A stretch of DNA of 64,000 nt from Salticus scenicus (GCA_963930645.1 OZ005648.1:274398403-274462402), one strand, 5' to 3'. Shown: positions 12,555-27,497, counted from the first letter of the stretch. The notes: generated by a model from the sequence alone, not told the origin. Numbers and translations are program-made.

Positions 12555-12731
12555 CTAGTTACACTTGACTCATTTGAAGAATTTGGTGAACTAGAACTAA
12601 GGAAAAGTAACAGAACTACACCCATGCAGCAGACAACAAAAAGAACTCCAAATACCACAAATCTGGTATGTTCATCAATTTCTGATTTGCCTTGAAATGT
12701 GAAGTAAACAAATATGTTTCCAAATAGCAAG
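12555..12731 (-). CDS. MFSD11: MFSD11 exon 6 (TM5-TM6)
   Basis: This 177-nt exon follows a TTTTCATTTTAG acceptor. It encodes LLFGNIFVYFTFQGKSEIDE, a helix FVVFGVLFVVCCMGVVLLLF, and a Ser/Asn-rich cytoplasmic stretch ending at AG|GTAAAT. LFFGN-YIYF-WQGK-x-I is the matching vertebrate motif. It is the last exon I can identify; the next must start with one base completing an AG_ codon. Confidence 0.92.
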
Positions 12732-14126
12732 CTAAAATGAAAATAAATTATTTTAAAAATACAAGGGGAAAATAACCAATAGAATAAATAAGATATGTAA
12801 AATAACAAAGAACAATGTAGTATATATATAACATTTAACATAACTAAAAACACCATGACTTTATATTACAATTTAATTCAATGTTATTTATGTGCCTACA
12901 AATCTAACCAAATTTAAAAGAAATAACTGGCTAATATTTGTAACCTGTAGATATTCAGTAATCATTACATAAAATAATCTTTAAAACCATTTTAAAAAGA
13001 AGTTGCTATATTATATAACGCTTAAAGTTTTTAGTAAATGTAATGAATATATTAAGCTTTATTTATTTATTTAGACAATTTATATTATAAAAAATCCCGT
13101 TTCTAAAATTCTTCCCAAAACAGGTATACCTTACTATTAGCAGGATTATTACATTCAGAAATCAAACAGCAAAAAAAAAAAAATTACTAATTACATTAAT
13201 AGATTTGCAAGTAATCTGATAACTGAATAAACAATATTACCAAATGATACCAACCACATTGTCAATAATCCAATACACAATTTAATTTTTTTTATTAACT
13301 GTATAATTTGAAAAGCCACACAAGAAAAGTAATAAAGATTTAGTTATTAGACAAATAACCAATAAGTTTGCTTTCCCTGAATTTTTGCAAGATTATTTTT
13401 AAAAAAGAAGCACTTATTAACGTTATTTTCTAATTAGAAAATCTTACTTGAGCTTATTGATTTCACTATAGCACTTTCAAGAGGGGCTCCTCTCTTCATC
13501 TGTGGTGTTCCATTGGGAGCTTTCTGTGCGACTAAATTCTTCTTCTGGCCTGTGCTTCAAAAAGCAGTGCCACTTTTTATCAATATTTTGAGTTGGCTTT
13601 TGCCATAACACTACGATAATGGCAACGAGTCAACTCAAAATATTGATCGAAAGGGGCACCACATTTTGAAGCACGGGCCAGAAGAAAAATTTAGTTGCAC
13701 AGAAAGCTCCTACTGCAACACCACAGATAAAGAGAGGTAGGGGATCCTCTTGAAAGTACTGTGGTGAAATCAAGAAGCTCAAGTGAGGTTTTCTAATTAG
13801 TATAATAATGAAAAAGTTTCTGTATGGGGATAGAACATAATTTATTACAGGGTGGCCTAATCCTCTAATTATACAAAATATTAATTTTAATTATGTTTAA
13901 CAGTCATATGAAATTGATATTTTAGTCTTAATTTAACTATCAGAAAAGCTGAAATTCTGGACCTAAAAATTAAATACCTGAATTCAGGTAAATAAACTGA
14001 AGACCAATGCACATAGCTTGTAAAATATATTTAAAAATAAAATAAAATAAATAAATAAATAAAAATAATTTAGCTAAGAAAATTTAAGATCTAATTTTAA
14101 ATGATTTAATTATATACATAAATTAT

Positions 14127-14161
<35 letters not shown>

Positions 14162-17100
14162 TAATTCTAAACATTATTTTCAACAACATTAATTTAAATA
14201 TTCTAAAAGTCTAACAATAAATAAACTTTAGAACAATATTCATAAATTTAGCACATAACATTTTATTCTCTTCCCAAAAAACTTATAAATTTACAGTTTT
14301 CAATTTTTAAAATATATAGACAAAGAAGGTTATTCATTAGATTAATTATTCAGATAAAAAGTGATTTTTGTATTTAATATAGCAGATTTGCAGAAATCTG
14401 CATAGCTCGGGACCAGAGACTGAAAATTTTAGAATTTTACAGATTTTAAATCGTTTTTGGCTTGTGTTTTTGAAAACAGGATTTTGATTATAATTCATAA
14501 AAACTAGTTGGCATAGGTGAACTTTACTTAGTTTCCACGTCATATATTTGTTCTCATAAATTTCTACTACTGAGCATGATGTTATTTATGTTAAAAGAAA
14601 TTAATTTGATCAATAGCTCAACACTGTAAAAAAATGAAATGCCCCACTTAATAGGCTACCCACTGTTCAATTTAAGACATTTCTCTTATCCCAATTTATT
14701 AATTTTATTTAAGGCCAATTTCATACTTTCATTTTCATGCCATTCCATATTATTTCCAATGCAATGATTTCCATAATGTAAGTTTATATGAAATATTTAT
14801 TATTACAGATTGCTTTATTTTGTTATGTTAAGAAAATCTTAAATTACAAATAACTTACGAAATTTTCAAATTAGAATATTTGTAGAAACTGATGTTCAAG
14901 CCAATATAATCAATATTTTAAAAGTGGTTCGATATGTTTACAATCAAAATATCCCTCAAAGACATTTATGTGAATTTTTGGCCTATTCTGTTATGTTAAG
15001 AAATTATCAATTTCAAATAACTTGCAAAATTTTCAAATTGATTTTCATAGTTCATATTGTTCATGCTAGAATTACAACTGATATTTTTAAAGCTAGTCTG
15101 ACATTTTTGCAGTAAATATATTCCATTTAAGCAAAAATTTGCCCAGACCTCTTTTGGTCAGACCTCTTTGTGATCATTTGTTCTTGAGATACTGGGTACA
15201 CAGACTAACACATTAACAAACAACCAGCAGACAGACACCGTACCAATTTTGTGATTTTCGTATTCTTCACACTTTCAATACACGTAAAAAAAAAAGTAAA
15301 ACATTTTCTCGATTACTTAAGTTTCTCGTACCTATATTATGATGGAGAACAAAAAAGAATAGTGATTATATCTAAATATAAGATAAAAAACTTTTTATAT
15401 ACCATGTTTTTAAATTTTCTGTTGAATTATAGCTATATGCAAGTGAAGTGTGACATCACTGACCATTGTTGGGGCCAAGTAAAAGATTTCTTATGTTAAT
15501 TCTGTACTGATAAGTATAAAGGATTTAAGTCCAAAAATGTCGATTTTGAGTTAAGTACATAGACTCAGAAAAAAATTCTCTATCGATTGGTATAAAGGAT
15601 TTAATCCATGTCATTTAGTCTTTGAGAAAATCCATTGGTGAAAAAAGATTCAAGTCAGAAATATAGCATTAATCTTTATATAAAATATTTAATTTCATTT
15701 TTTTCCTTTATTAAATGAAGATTGACAATCACTGAATGGTATAAAGGGTATAAATCAACCTAATCCCTTTTTCCTAATCGATTCTTCTGATTAGTTTTTA
15801 GTTAGTTTAACTTTATTTTTCGTCTCCTGAAAAATCAAGAATATGGACTTAAATCCTTTATACTTATCAGTACAGAATTATCCATTGGATTTTTTGTAAA
15901 AAATCATAAAAAATTGAGAAAAATTATTTCCTGATTTTTAATCCCCATATTTGGGTATAAGTACAAATTAGTTATTGTGCACATGTGTTACATTAAGTTA
16001 TTTTGCTGTCAGATTGACAAAATTTTAAATTTTAAAACTATCGTCCTGGGCATTTTTTGTATTTTGCGATCAAAAACATAATACAAAAATATACATGACA
16101 CATGTATATTTTTTTTAATACATATTATAAGAAATATTGTTTCATATTATTCATTGTTCTCTTAATATAAGTTGTTAAAATAAGCATGACTTTTGAAAGG
16201 AATTAAATTTAAATATGTTTGCCAGATAATTTGGAGATAGATAAAGGGGGGGGGGGGCAAAAAATAATTGCATCAGCAAGAAATATTTAACAATTTTATT
16301 TCTTTACATGTTCTAGAATATAAAGCCAGTTTGAAATGAATATTGACATTTTTGTTATGGATGGAGAAAGATTGGGAATCAGGAGTTTTCATAGAACATT
16401 TGGGGTTTCTTCTTAAAACGAACGATATCCGCGACTTTTTAAAAACAGAAGATTTGATCATCTGTCCGGAAGACCGGAAGATACGTTAAAAAACCGGAAG
16501 TCTTCCGGGAAAACCGGAAAAGTTGGCAGGTATGTCTTACCCATATATAATACAGAAAGTATTGATTACGGGTAAAATTTTTGAAATTGAGATTTTGCTA
16601 TAATTACAGTTTGAGGTCCACTATGGATTTTAGCAGCTTGTGAGTTTTATCAGTATAACTTAAAAACAAATATCAGTATAACAGGAAGTCCAAACTCTAT
16701 TCTAAATTTGTATGGCGATGCTTTGAAACATCTTTTGCAAAAATCAGACAAACTATACATGTATCGGGACATACAAAAGATAAAAATAATTATGCCATAT
16801 ATGTATATATATATAAATAATATGTATAAGTATAAATGCATTATATGTCTATGGGTGAAATTCCTGGTAGGTATATTTTAACATACTTAGACTGCACTAA
16901 AAAAATTGAAATTGACATGCATTCTTTATGCACAAAAATGTGTTTAACATAAAATATGTTATGAAAAACATTTATTCTTGGTTTAAAGAACCACACAAAA
17001 GAATTCCAATATGATGTGTTACAGCAATTAAAATAAAAACTGTTTGTAAATATACAAATTGCAAAAATCTCAAAATAATTGTTCCACATTGAAATAATAG

Positions 17101-20100
17101 TAGAGCTCTTGTTGCATCTTTTCTTATTTTGCTGGTTTGTTGAAAGTCATGCTATTATGTAGACCTGAAATAAATGTTGCAAGTTTTTCGCAATTTATGG
17201 TGCTTAAATATAAAGTTTTTTATAATATTAGTGGTATGTTTAGAAATGGATCAAAGTGCATTTAAAATTGCACCATGCATTTATTTTCTTTTATGGTGTA
17301 CCAAGTACATTGTTTGGTATATATGAAATGTATAGATAACATACACACAGGGCAACTCAAAATTAGTCCATTCAGTTTCAGAGGGTGATTTGGGTGGCAG
17401 TTCTCTGACAAATTTAAAATTAAAACTTAAAATGTTTTTAAAATGTAGATACAATATTCAAATGGGAGGTTGGGGAGGGGGGGGGGGGCTGTCCACCTCA
17501 GAAAGAAATTTTTGCCAAATAAAGCTGCTTTGAGCTGTTGTTTATAATACATCTATGTGTTCAGATGTACTTCATATATTACATCCTAAACTGTAATAAT
17601 TTATCTATAATAATGGGGGATAACAGGAAATAGTGCAAGTGCTTTAACAGATTATTATTTTTTAAAACATAAATAAGAATGAAAAATATGCAGTTCATAT
17701 TGATTACTAACACTTTCCAATTGTACATACTTTTTGTATCACTTAACCCTCCATGTTTCTTGACTACATTATCACACAATGGGCAGATAGGAGAACAGAA
17801 AGACAGATATTGAATTCATAATCACTCTTAAACATTGTTGGAAAGTGTTAAAAATGCTTAACACAAATGGAAATGAAATTCCATCAATTTCCAATTGTAA
17901 CCCGTTGTTATAATATTATAACAGTTGAAAATAATCTAAAGTTTTCGCTTTTAAAAATCTAAGTTCTAAAATTCTATTGCAGGTCTTTAACCCTCTGAAT
18001 CCCGGGCATAATTTTCTAGTAGTACGTTAGAATACCACAGCCGGCTGAGTGAGCTGAGATATATCCCCCCCCCCCCACATCTTCAACAGGCAGGTGTCAG
18101 AAGCACAGTACAGATTCTTTTATGATTTCCAATACAACAAGTGAGGGACATTCTCGAGGATTTTTGGAAAATATTTAAAGTATAAGGGAAAATCTAATCC
18201 TAATTGAGAAAAATCAATAATAATCATTTTGTGTTGAAATGAAATTAACAACTTCAGTTAAACTTTGTAAATTTAAATACTGCACTTAAATTTTGCATTT
18301 AAAGGAATCAAAACTATAGAATAATTATTTAAATTATATATAATTTTCTTTTCTTTTATGTAATCTCAACAAAATTTTGCTGCTTCAACTAAACAACAAA
18401 AATTTTTTTGAAATATGTATATCAAAGTATAATACACATTGACTCATAATTAACTTTCATTTAAATGTAATATATATACATACATATCTAAAGAGGAAGA
18501 GAGAGAGAAAGAGTGCACTTAAAACAAGATAACGAGTATCCATGTAAATAATTATTAAAAAAAATTACAGATTATTTTTGTTCTGTAAAATAGCTTATCG
18601 ATACTATTAATAATCTACGATAATATACATTTGTTATAATATTTATTTATATCCTTAGATGTTCCAGTAACCATTTTAGCGAAAATAGGCAAGCACTATT
18701 TTAGCTTTTTCAAAAGTTAATTCTTTGGATACCATTGATTTCTTTTTCTTAGCTTTGTTATCCTCAGTTTTGTTTTCTATTCCTTTTGTTCATTGATGAT
18801 TTTAACCAAGTATCCATATTTGTGACTTTAAAAATATGAATCAGGGAAACTATGTTTTGATTTTATCAATAGAAAAAGAGGTATTCATATCATATGTGTA
18901 AAATGAAAAAGCAATGTAAAAATCAAGTAAAGTGTAGTGGTAGATAATCGTGAAATACTAGTGCTAAAAAATGCTTCTATGAAGCAAATTCTGAATTCTA
19001 ACATACTTTTAAATATTTTTGCATTTAAATTCAATCATTGAAAATTAAAAATAAATCCAAATTACTATATAAATAAGGATTCCCAAAAATTTCAGTCCTT
19101 TCGTAGTTTTTGCCTGCACATATTACAAAAAAAAAAATAAATAAATAAATAAAAAATAAAAATCTGAATTATTATATAGAGATATTTTATACAGTTATAC
19201 AGTTTTAGCTTTTTAGCGAAATTCTGACCGACTTGTTTTAGCAAAATATGATACCTTTTAGCAAAATGCTAAAAAAACTAATGGCAGTTTAAACCCTGTA
19301 TATATATATATATATTTTTTTTTTTAAACTGAAAGTATTATATTAAATTTCTTTAAAAAATTCCTTGAAACTGAAAATAAATAAATCTTGGGTGTTATTC
19401 AAACAACTTTCTGTTACCCTGCATTTGAGTGTACTACAAAAATAGAATACAGATACGATGTATAATAAAGGTATGTTTTAGGAACAGATTTATTTAATTT
19501 TTTTCTGACTCATATCCAAAAATAAACAAAACAAAATTAATGACAATAATCAAATAATAATATAAAATTAAAAAAGAAAATGTTAACTAAAATATGGCAG
19601 TAAGTCAAAATTAAAATAAAAAAAGTTTTAAATTCTAGTATCAAGTGAAAGCTGCTTGCAATACGGTTCGAGAAAAAATGAATTATGAAGGAAGATTGCC
19701 TTATCGTTTGTGAAAGAGATGGGGGGAGGGGGAGCGGGTGGGGAAAAACTACATATTTGAATTACAAAGATTTCAGACACTTATCTCTTATACATGTATG
19801 GAGGGGCAGTTAGAAAACGAAGAAGTTTCCCTCATCCTTTTTAAATAATTGTCATTTACAAATATTATTGTTATTAAGATTACACTAATCCCAGATTTTT
19901 TTTTTAAGCAGTCTTGCATTTTGTTTCAATACAATGCTGATATAGGACGAGCAGAACAATTTTACTTCACTAGAATAGTGTATTTTTACTTTTATTATTT
20001 CCATGCTATTATTCACTGCCTTTACATTATAAGAACAGTGCTGTATATTTCCTAAAAATGTTTGAAAAGTGCAATCTAGATAATTCTCTATTACAATCTA

Positions 20101-23100
20101 CTGTCTTATTTCCATAGAAAAAAGTATTAAAGGATGTAAAAATTTGATTCAATAATCAGAAAATACCTCACTTCGTTTTCTAGATATTTTAAATAAAAAT
20201 AACTAATTTTATTAGTATTACTATTATTATTTCAAGATTGTAATTTTGTCTAAAATAGATATAATTTTCCATGGCTTTTTTTTTTTTTTCTTTCTTTCTT
20301 TTTTTAAACAATTTTCTTTGAAAAAATTGAAAAATGCTTGCTAATTAATTTTTAATCTTTATCAGTAATATTTCATTATCATGTTTTAACAAGATATTCA
20401 AAGCATATTTAGATATTATTTCGGGCATTCATTAATTACTTAAATTTTAAAAACAAAAATTTTAGCAATAAAAAAAAAAAAAAAAAAGAAGAATTTATCA
20501 ATAAATTCTGAAATTAATACAACAGTATGGTAATGTAAAGAAGTAGAAACAATGGTTTAATAATAAAGTACAATGATGGCAGTAGTTCAGATTGTATTCC
20601 ATTGTTAAAATATAATAATATAAAATCAATGTAATGTAAAGAAGCTAATATAATGCTAAATAATGCAATGAAATAAATAAATAAAGTAAAGGAGCTAAAT
20701 CTAAAATAAATAAGCAAAAACATTTTTTTTTTCTAAAATTTAATTTTTTTTTAAATTTAATTTCAAAATTTTTATCATATTAAGAAAAATAAATAATATT
20801 ATATAAATATTAATATTATATTTTAGTTTTTATGTATGCAAATATTCATAACTCAGATATATTAATTTATACATATATCCACAATCCCCTCTTCATGTCC
20901 AATAATAATCTGGTCACTAAAATTTCATCAAAATATTCCTTGGAAAAATTATCGCGCTCACCAGAAAAAGCTAACAATTTTGTTTATTGAATAATTACCA
21001 ATCTTTTCAATTCAAAAAAGATATTTATATTTATGTACAAAGTAGCAAATTATTCAAATTTCACAGAAAAAAGTATACACTACAGCAAGTGCGTTATCTG
21101 ACATAAAGAAACGGTGTAATCGAAAATACTTTAGTTTTTTCAATGGTTGTCTATGTGCGGGTTCAATATTTTAGGGTTTATTTATTTTTTTTTTTTTCTT
21201 TGCTAAAATTATATTATATTTAAATTTATCTTACATTTTCTTAAAAAATAAATTAAGGTAATTTTTATATATTATTAGGACAACAGGACTATTGCTTTCA
21301 GACTTAAAAGAAAACCTTATAGCATTTTTTCTTTCTTTGGGGATGGGGGTTGGTGAGCAAATTAAATAATAAAAATAAAAATACATTAAAAATAAAATTG
21401 CGAGAAAATGTGCAAAAGATAAATTAAGAAAGGAATGTAGTAACCGTTACTAAGGAACACATCACAGTTACCCCACGTCTTGATATGTAAAAACAGTTTT
21501 TTAAAAATCCTATCTCCCAAAATTAAATTCTGCTCTGTAAAGAATTTTATAAATATTACTTAGGGGGAAAAAGGCTACTTTTTTTGAATTATTTTTTTCT
21601 ACAACGAAGAATACATATACCCAGTGGCGTCGCCAGAAAAAATTTCAGGGGGGGGGGGGAGCACAACCTGAAAAAATATTTTTTTTTAAATAAAATTCTG
21701 ATAGCATAGTTTTAAATTTAAAGAAAAAATGCTTAGTAGAATTTTCCAGGGGGGGGGGGGGGGGAAACAAGTGCCCCCCCTTGCCCCATTCTGCCGACGC
21801 CTATGCATAAACCCGTAGTAAACATTTTTAGAGTATTATAATTGTAATTATACTGTTCCAAAAGTAATCTTCAAATATAAAAATTCGTAACATTTCCAAC
21901 TAAATGCTTTACAGTTGTATCAAAATTAAAATTTTCGTATGAATGTTTAAGTTTTCAGCACTAATGATTAACGAAGGTTTCGTTATTAAGTCAAAAATAT
22001 ACCCTTGTAACATGCACGTTATTTTCTAATTGCACCCAAAAAAAAAATTAATTAAATCATATTGTTCTACAGTATTTTTTATTTCACGTTATTTCTCAAA
22101 AATATCTTTGTTTTATTTATGTACTATTTAATGTGCTTTTATAGGAGAATTTAGTGTAATACATTAGATATTTAATTGGATTACTATTATTATTTGTCAT
22201 GTTAGCATTTAATTATTGTAAAATCTTATTTATGTGAATGTGCTAAAAAAAAGAAAACTATTGTACTAAAAATGAAAAAAAAAAAAAAAATCGAAGACAT
22301 ACTCTAATTGAAAATAAAATATTATTAACTTAAGTCCTAAGTAGCATCGAAAGAAAAATCCCTTCAAACAGTGTAGCGGAGAATTTTCTTATAATTGAAA
22401 TGTTGCCTCCTAAACCCCGAAAGTTTAGGATGTGCGTTTCTATTGTGAAAATGACACTAATCCTCATCACTCAACATCCACTGAGGGGAATAATTCTAAA
22501 CTAGTTTCGGGCAGGCTGCTGGTAGTCTGAATGTTCGGCCGGATGGGCGGCTACGGATGCCATAGGGTTAAAAAAAAATATATATATATATAGTATCAGT
22601 TCTCTTTATTTTCATTTCTGTAAGTTTTATTTTTTCCTGTTATCTATGGAATTCCAACAAAGTTTCACATTTTTTTTTTTTTTTTAACTTAACAACATGT
22701 GCTGTTCCCATATCTGGTTAAAAATTTGACGTCTGCCTTGTTTTGCCCTTGAAAGCAGTTAGCGGTCGTGTAAGGTCAACTTTTGTGGCAGGAAGTGCCT
22801 TCAGTCACAAGAGTTCCTCCTTGGGTCTTTTTGGTTCAAGCATTCAGTGTGAACTTAGATGATGCAGTCTTGGCTGCTGATTGGTTGTCTGTTTTTCCTC
22901 CAGAGTTTCTCTTGGTTTGACAGTTTCGTGATAGCATCAGTTCGGGAAGGCACAAAAAATATCAGTTGAGGCAGGGATATTGACGATTAGAGCATGGGAG
23001 AAAGAAAATTTTTTAGCAGGCTTTAGGTTTCTGTTAAGGGCCTTTGGAGTCCCTTAAAGTGGCAGTTTATGAAGAGGTCAGTTAAAAATTCAACGTGGAA

Positions 23101-26100
23101 GGTCTCAATTTATGGAAAGTTTTACCAAGAAGCGGATGAAAGTTAGTTTTGCTCAGCGAGTTAGTCATGGTGATTTTTATCCCTATCAGTGGAGATGAAT
23201 GGAGTTAATGTTGTTTAAGACAATGATTTGCACTTACTTGAATGGATAGAGTCAATTCTTAAATAAAGAATATATCACTCGTTTGGATGAATTATGGGAT
23301 GACTACTGTTGAAGGAAGCTAATATCTGGTATTTTCACGTTTTACAATCTACTAAATGATATGCTGTGCCTTTTATGTATGAGTCGTGCAAGCCCCAGAA
23401 GCTTTTTCCAATAGTGATGTTTCCAGCCTCTTACCAGAACATGTTTGTCTTCTATCCTACTGTAATAGAAGTTTATCTGTCTTTTACGGTATGATAAATG
23501 GTGTTTGTTTCATCTATGAGATTCTACCGGCAGCCACCACCAGGATACCTGGAGTCTTCATGTGGACCATAGTTATAATGTCAGTAAAAATTTTCCTTTT
23601 TTATTAATTATCTATCTACCAATAATTTATTCACCTTCATTCGAGATTTCAAAATTTGGTTAATGTGTTATAAGAATTTTATATCTCTAATTTCATGTGT
23701 TGGGTTACATGTACATTTATGTTTTGAGTACCCAGGAAAAATTAAAGACAATTTTTTTAGCTATGCATTAACTGAAATGTGAATAAAAATTGAAGAGAGA
23801 ATTCAATAACATGACAAAATTGCAAATTTTATTTTGTGCATGTAAACCAATGCTATTTACCTGATGGTAGGTAGGTAGGGGGATACTGAGATTTGTTTCT
23901 TAGTTTGTGCTTTTGTTTTTGGAGTTAAGTAATTGTTAGCTTTTATGTAGCATTTAAAAGAATAAGTGTTCAATTGGCACTTCAAGGCTGATAATCCGAA
24001 GATAATTATTGGAATGTTTACCACATTTTCTAGTAAATTTTGTCAAGAGATGAAAGGCATTATGTGTTAAATGTGTTTTTATATTCTTGTAATTGTTAGA
24101 GGCATCTCCCTTTTATTATGAAATTGAAAAATAAAATTTTTGAAATCACTAAAATTGTCTTCTGTTTGTTCTTTATTTTCTTATAGATAGTATTTTTATT
24201 TAAAAAGGATTTAAAAAAGGTAAAAACATTGAAAACTTTTAAAACACTAAAAACCCATTAAAATTACCTTCTACTAGCGCTTTCAGCTGCAGCCCACGCA
24301 GCCTTCTTCAGGTAGTTACGCTCTTGTGAACATCTTCGTTCGGCGGTTTTGTCAGCTCTCTTCCTCCATTTCGCTCCAGTATATCGTGCCACCTTGCGTC
24401 AATTTCCATCTGGTCAGTGTTGCATGAGTTCCTATTTGCTAAAATTTCGACAGCCTCGCGTTTTGTGGCATAAAAATAATTATTATAATTAGCTAACTTA
24501 CTGTAATTTTTAAAGTCTATTTTAGTGTTTTCTTCTTAATTTATTTTGGTTAAGGCTGTTGTTATATGATTATGTTTTATGTCATTTTCGTGCTCTTTTA
24601 TTCGTGTTTTTATTTTCCGTTTTGTCATTCCGACATAACATCCGGTTTTTTGGTCTTCTTCAGTAAAATCTATTTTGTAAATACCTGCAGTTTTGGAAAA
24701 ATGTATTTTATCTTTATCATTTCTGATTCTTTGGAAGATATTTCTGTTTGGTTTTATTGGTACGTTTATATTTAGTTTAGCGGCTTCGGTTTTAATTTTA
24801 TTAGCTGTACCTTTATTATATGGAATTGGGGGGATATATTTTTGTTTTGGTTTCTGTGCATTATTTACGTTATCAAGTTTCTTTAATCTATTTTTATATA
24901 GTTTGTTTAGTAGATTCTTTTTATAACCTGCGTTTTGAGATATTTCGCTAACTTTTTGGAGTTCTTGTTTTAGTAAATTTTCGTTAGAACATACGTTTAT
25001 TGCACGATTTATATAGTATTGTATTGCAGCTATTTTATATCTATAGGGAGTTTTACATTTAGCATTTATGATCATAAATGCTATAGACCAAATAGACCAA
25101 AAAAACGGATGTTATGTCGGAATGACAAAACGGAAAATAAAAACACGAATAAAAGAGCACGAAAATGACATAAAACATAATCATATAACAACAGCCTTAA
25201 CCAAAATAAATCAAGAAGAAAACATTAAAATAGACTTTAAAAATTACAGTAAGTTAGCTAATTATAATAATTATTTTTATGCCTCGAAACGCGAGGCTGT
25301 CGAAATTTTAGTGAATAGGAACTCATGCAACACTGACCAGATGGAAATCGACGCAAGGTGGTGCGATATACTGGAGCGAAATGGAGGAAGAGAGTTGACA
25401 AAACCGCCGAACGAAGATGTTCACAAGAGCGTAACTACCTGAAGAAGGCTACGTGGGCTGCAGCTGAAAGCGCTAGTAGAAGGTAATTTTAATGGGTTTT
25501 TAGTGTTTTAAAAGTTTTAGTATTTTTTTATTTTTTATTTGGGGGTATATTTATTTATTGAGTAGTTGAGGGTGCAGCGATAATTTGTAATAACTTAGAT
25601 CTAAGTTTATTAGTAAAAATGTGTTGAGCATCATGTAATAATTGGTGCTATTAATTAGCAAAAGAATTTCTTTTGTCTGTGTAAGTCTGTGGTTATCGCT
25701 AAGCCCATTCTATTATTTAAATAATTTTTTTTTTTTTTTTTTTTTTTGGGGGGGGGGGGGTAAGCGAGTTGCTCCCACATGCTTTTATTTCATCAAATTT
25801 ATTTCTTGATCATTAAATATCTAATTAATATAATTAACTTTTAATAATCCTCTTAATATATCAGATTTATTTCAAAATTATTAAATTCTGAATTAGAAAT
25901 TAAAATAAATAATCTTCAGTAATTTTAAGAAAGAATTCAGTAATAAATCTATTGATCTCCTTTTAGCATAATGCAATATATATATATATATATATATATA
26001 CTAGCAGGTTTCGCCCGCTTCGCTGGACACTATTTTTAAATGAATCACTATAATTACTGAATTCTCAAAATTGCATTAATTTTTATCACGTGAAAAAAAA

Positions 26101-26949
26101 AAAAAAACGAAACAAAATCTGATTAGGAAAAATGTCGATTTGTAAGTATCGAAAACCCCTATGTACCAATTTTGAATGATCTAACTCTATTTTATTTTTT
26201 TTGCCCCTCCGCCCCCCCCTCCCGTCCCTCCTAATAACGTTACACTTTTGAAAATATCCCCATTTGACTTGCAGGCCTCTAAAACCAATCTGTACCAATT
26301 TTGAACGGCCTAACTGCATTTCTATTTGTTTTTGCCCATAGCCCCCCCTTACAGCCCCTCCTAATAACTTTACAAATTCAAAAATATCCGCATTCGATTT
26401 TAAGTATCGAAAACCATTTGTGTACCAATTTTGAACGATCTAACTCTATTTTTATTTTTTAGCCCCCAACCTTCTCGCCCCTCCTAATAACTTTACAGTC
26501 TCGAAAATATCCCCATTCGACTTGCAGGCCTTTAAAACCTATCTGTACCAATTTTGAATGCCCTAACTGTATTTCTATTTGTTTTTGCCCATAGCCCCCC
26601 CCCCCCCTTACCACTCCACCCCCTTCCCGCACCTCCTAATAATTTTACAAATTCGAAAATATCCGCAATCTATTTGTTTGTATCGAAAACCTCTATATAC
26701 CAAATTTGAACGATCTAACTCTATTTATATTCCCCCCCCCCCTTCTCTCCCCTCCTAATAACTTTACACTTTCGAAAATATCCCCATTCGACTTGCAGGC
26801 TATTGAAACAACCTATCTGTACCAATTTTGAAAGGCCTAACTGTATTTCTAATTGTTTTTGCCCCTGCTGCCCCACCTGGGGGCTGAATTTTTAAAATTC
26901 CAGAAATTGGTTTTAGCTATATTTTATAGCAAAAATTTCACGTATATCT

Positions 26950-26981
<32 letters not shown>

Positions 26982-27464
26982 TTTGAGATATATAGGATTA
27001 TGCGAAATCGTGTTTTACGCATGTGAAATCCCGTTTGCAAACCGATGTCAAACACTTTTCAACTTTGTTGGAAAGTGTTAAAAATTACACACACCCTTGT
27101 TTATCTTTAAAGTCTAACACAAATGTTAGTTGCATTAAAGATTTTAAATATGCTACCTGTTTACCAGATTCACTACTATAATCACTTAATATCAGCACCA
27201 TCTTGATTTTTTTTTTCTATTTTGCTGAAAACTTTACTGTAAATTTCATTATTTACATAAATTGTGATGTGCGCTTTTATGGATTTTAGAAATGCAAATT
27301 TCAGCAAATTTCCACCTTATCATTTGAAAAAAAAATATATATATATTGGTTTGAAATTTAAGACTGTGCTTTTAAATTTACTGTATGACATGATAAATAG
27401 AAATATATTATATAAAAGAAATATTTTCTCTATTTCACTGAAATGTAAAATAAATCTAAATGAG

Positions 27465-27497
<33 letters not shown>

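Larger units (their letters stand above)
17991..22567. mobile_element. Possible piggyBac-type element, 4.6 kb, heavily decayed
   Basis: TTAA-CCCTCTGAATCCC at the left faces CCATAGGG-TTAA at the right (TTAA at 17987 and 22568). The ends share CCCTNTG. No transposase is visible, and the interior holds a hAT copy and other repeats, so pairing of these two ends is only a suggestion. Confidence 0.25.
24232..25519. mobile_element. Palindromic Penelope-like element relic
   Basis: Two facing copies of the 3' part of one Penelope-like element. The left copy is on the minus strand (25075 down to 24232); the right copy (about 25087 to 25519) is on the plus strand and 5'-truncated. The arms are about 430 bp, about 97% alike, around a 430-bp single-copy centre. 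Both ends read AAAACACTAAAAACCCATTA inverted to each other. This matches the inverted-fragment arrangement seen at 8096-11445, so it is probably a Penelope insertion structure, not two independent events. Confidence 0.8.

Noticed and set aside
12551..12856. Reading the whole 101-codon minus-strand frame as one coding exon
   Set aside because: The part above 12731 precedes a clear TTTTCATTTTAG acceptor and does not match MFSD11; it is intron read-in.
22862..22969. Short secreted peptide gene
   Set aside because: A 35-codon frame with a hydrophobic start is easily found by chance in T-rich sequence. No cysteine pattern, paralogue or transcript signal supports it.
24566..24926. Plus-strand open frames opposite the Penelope-like coding sequence
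   Set aside because: They are antisense shadows of the GIY-YIG frame, rich in Phe/Tyr/Ile as expected from reversed AT-rich codons.
26086..26319. Minus-strand frames in the minisatellites (also 44392-44679, 51115-51303 and plus-strand 47566-48442)
   Set aside because: They follow the monomer period and break with homopolymer length; this is repeat-driven open sequence, not a protein.
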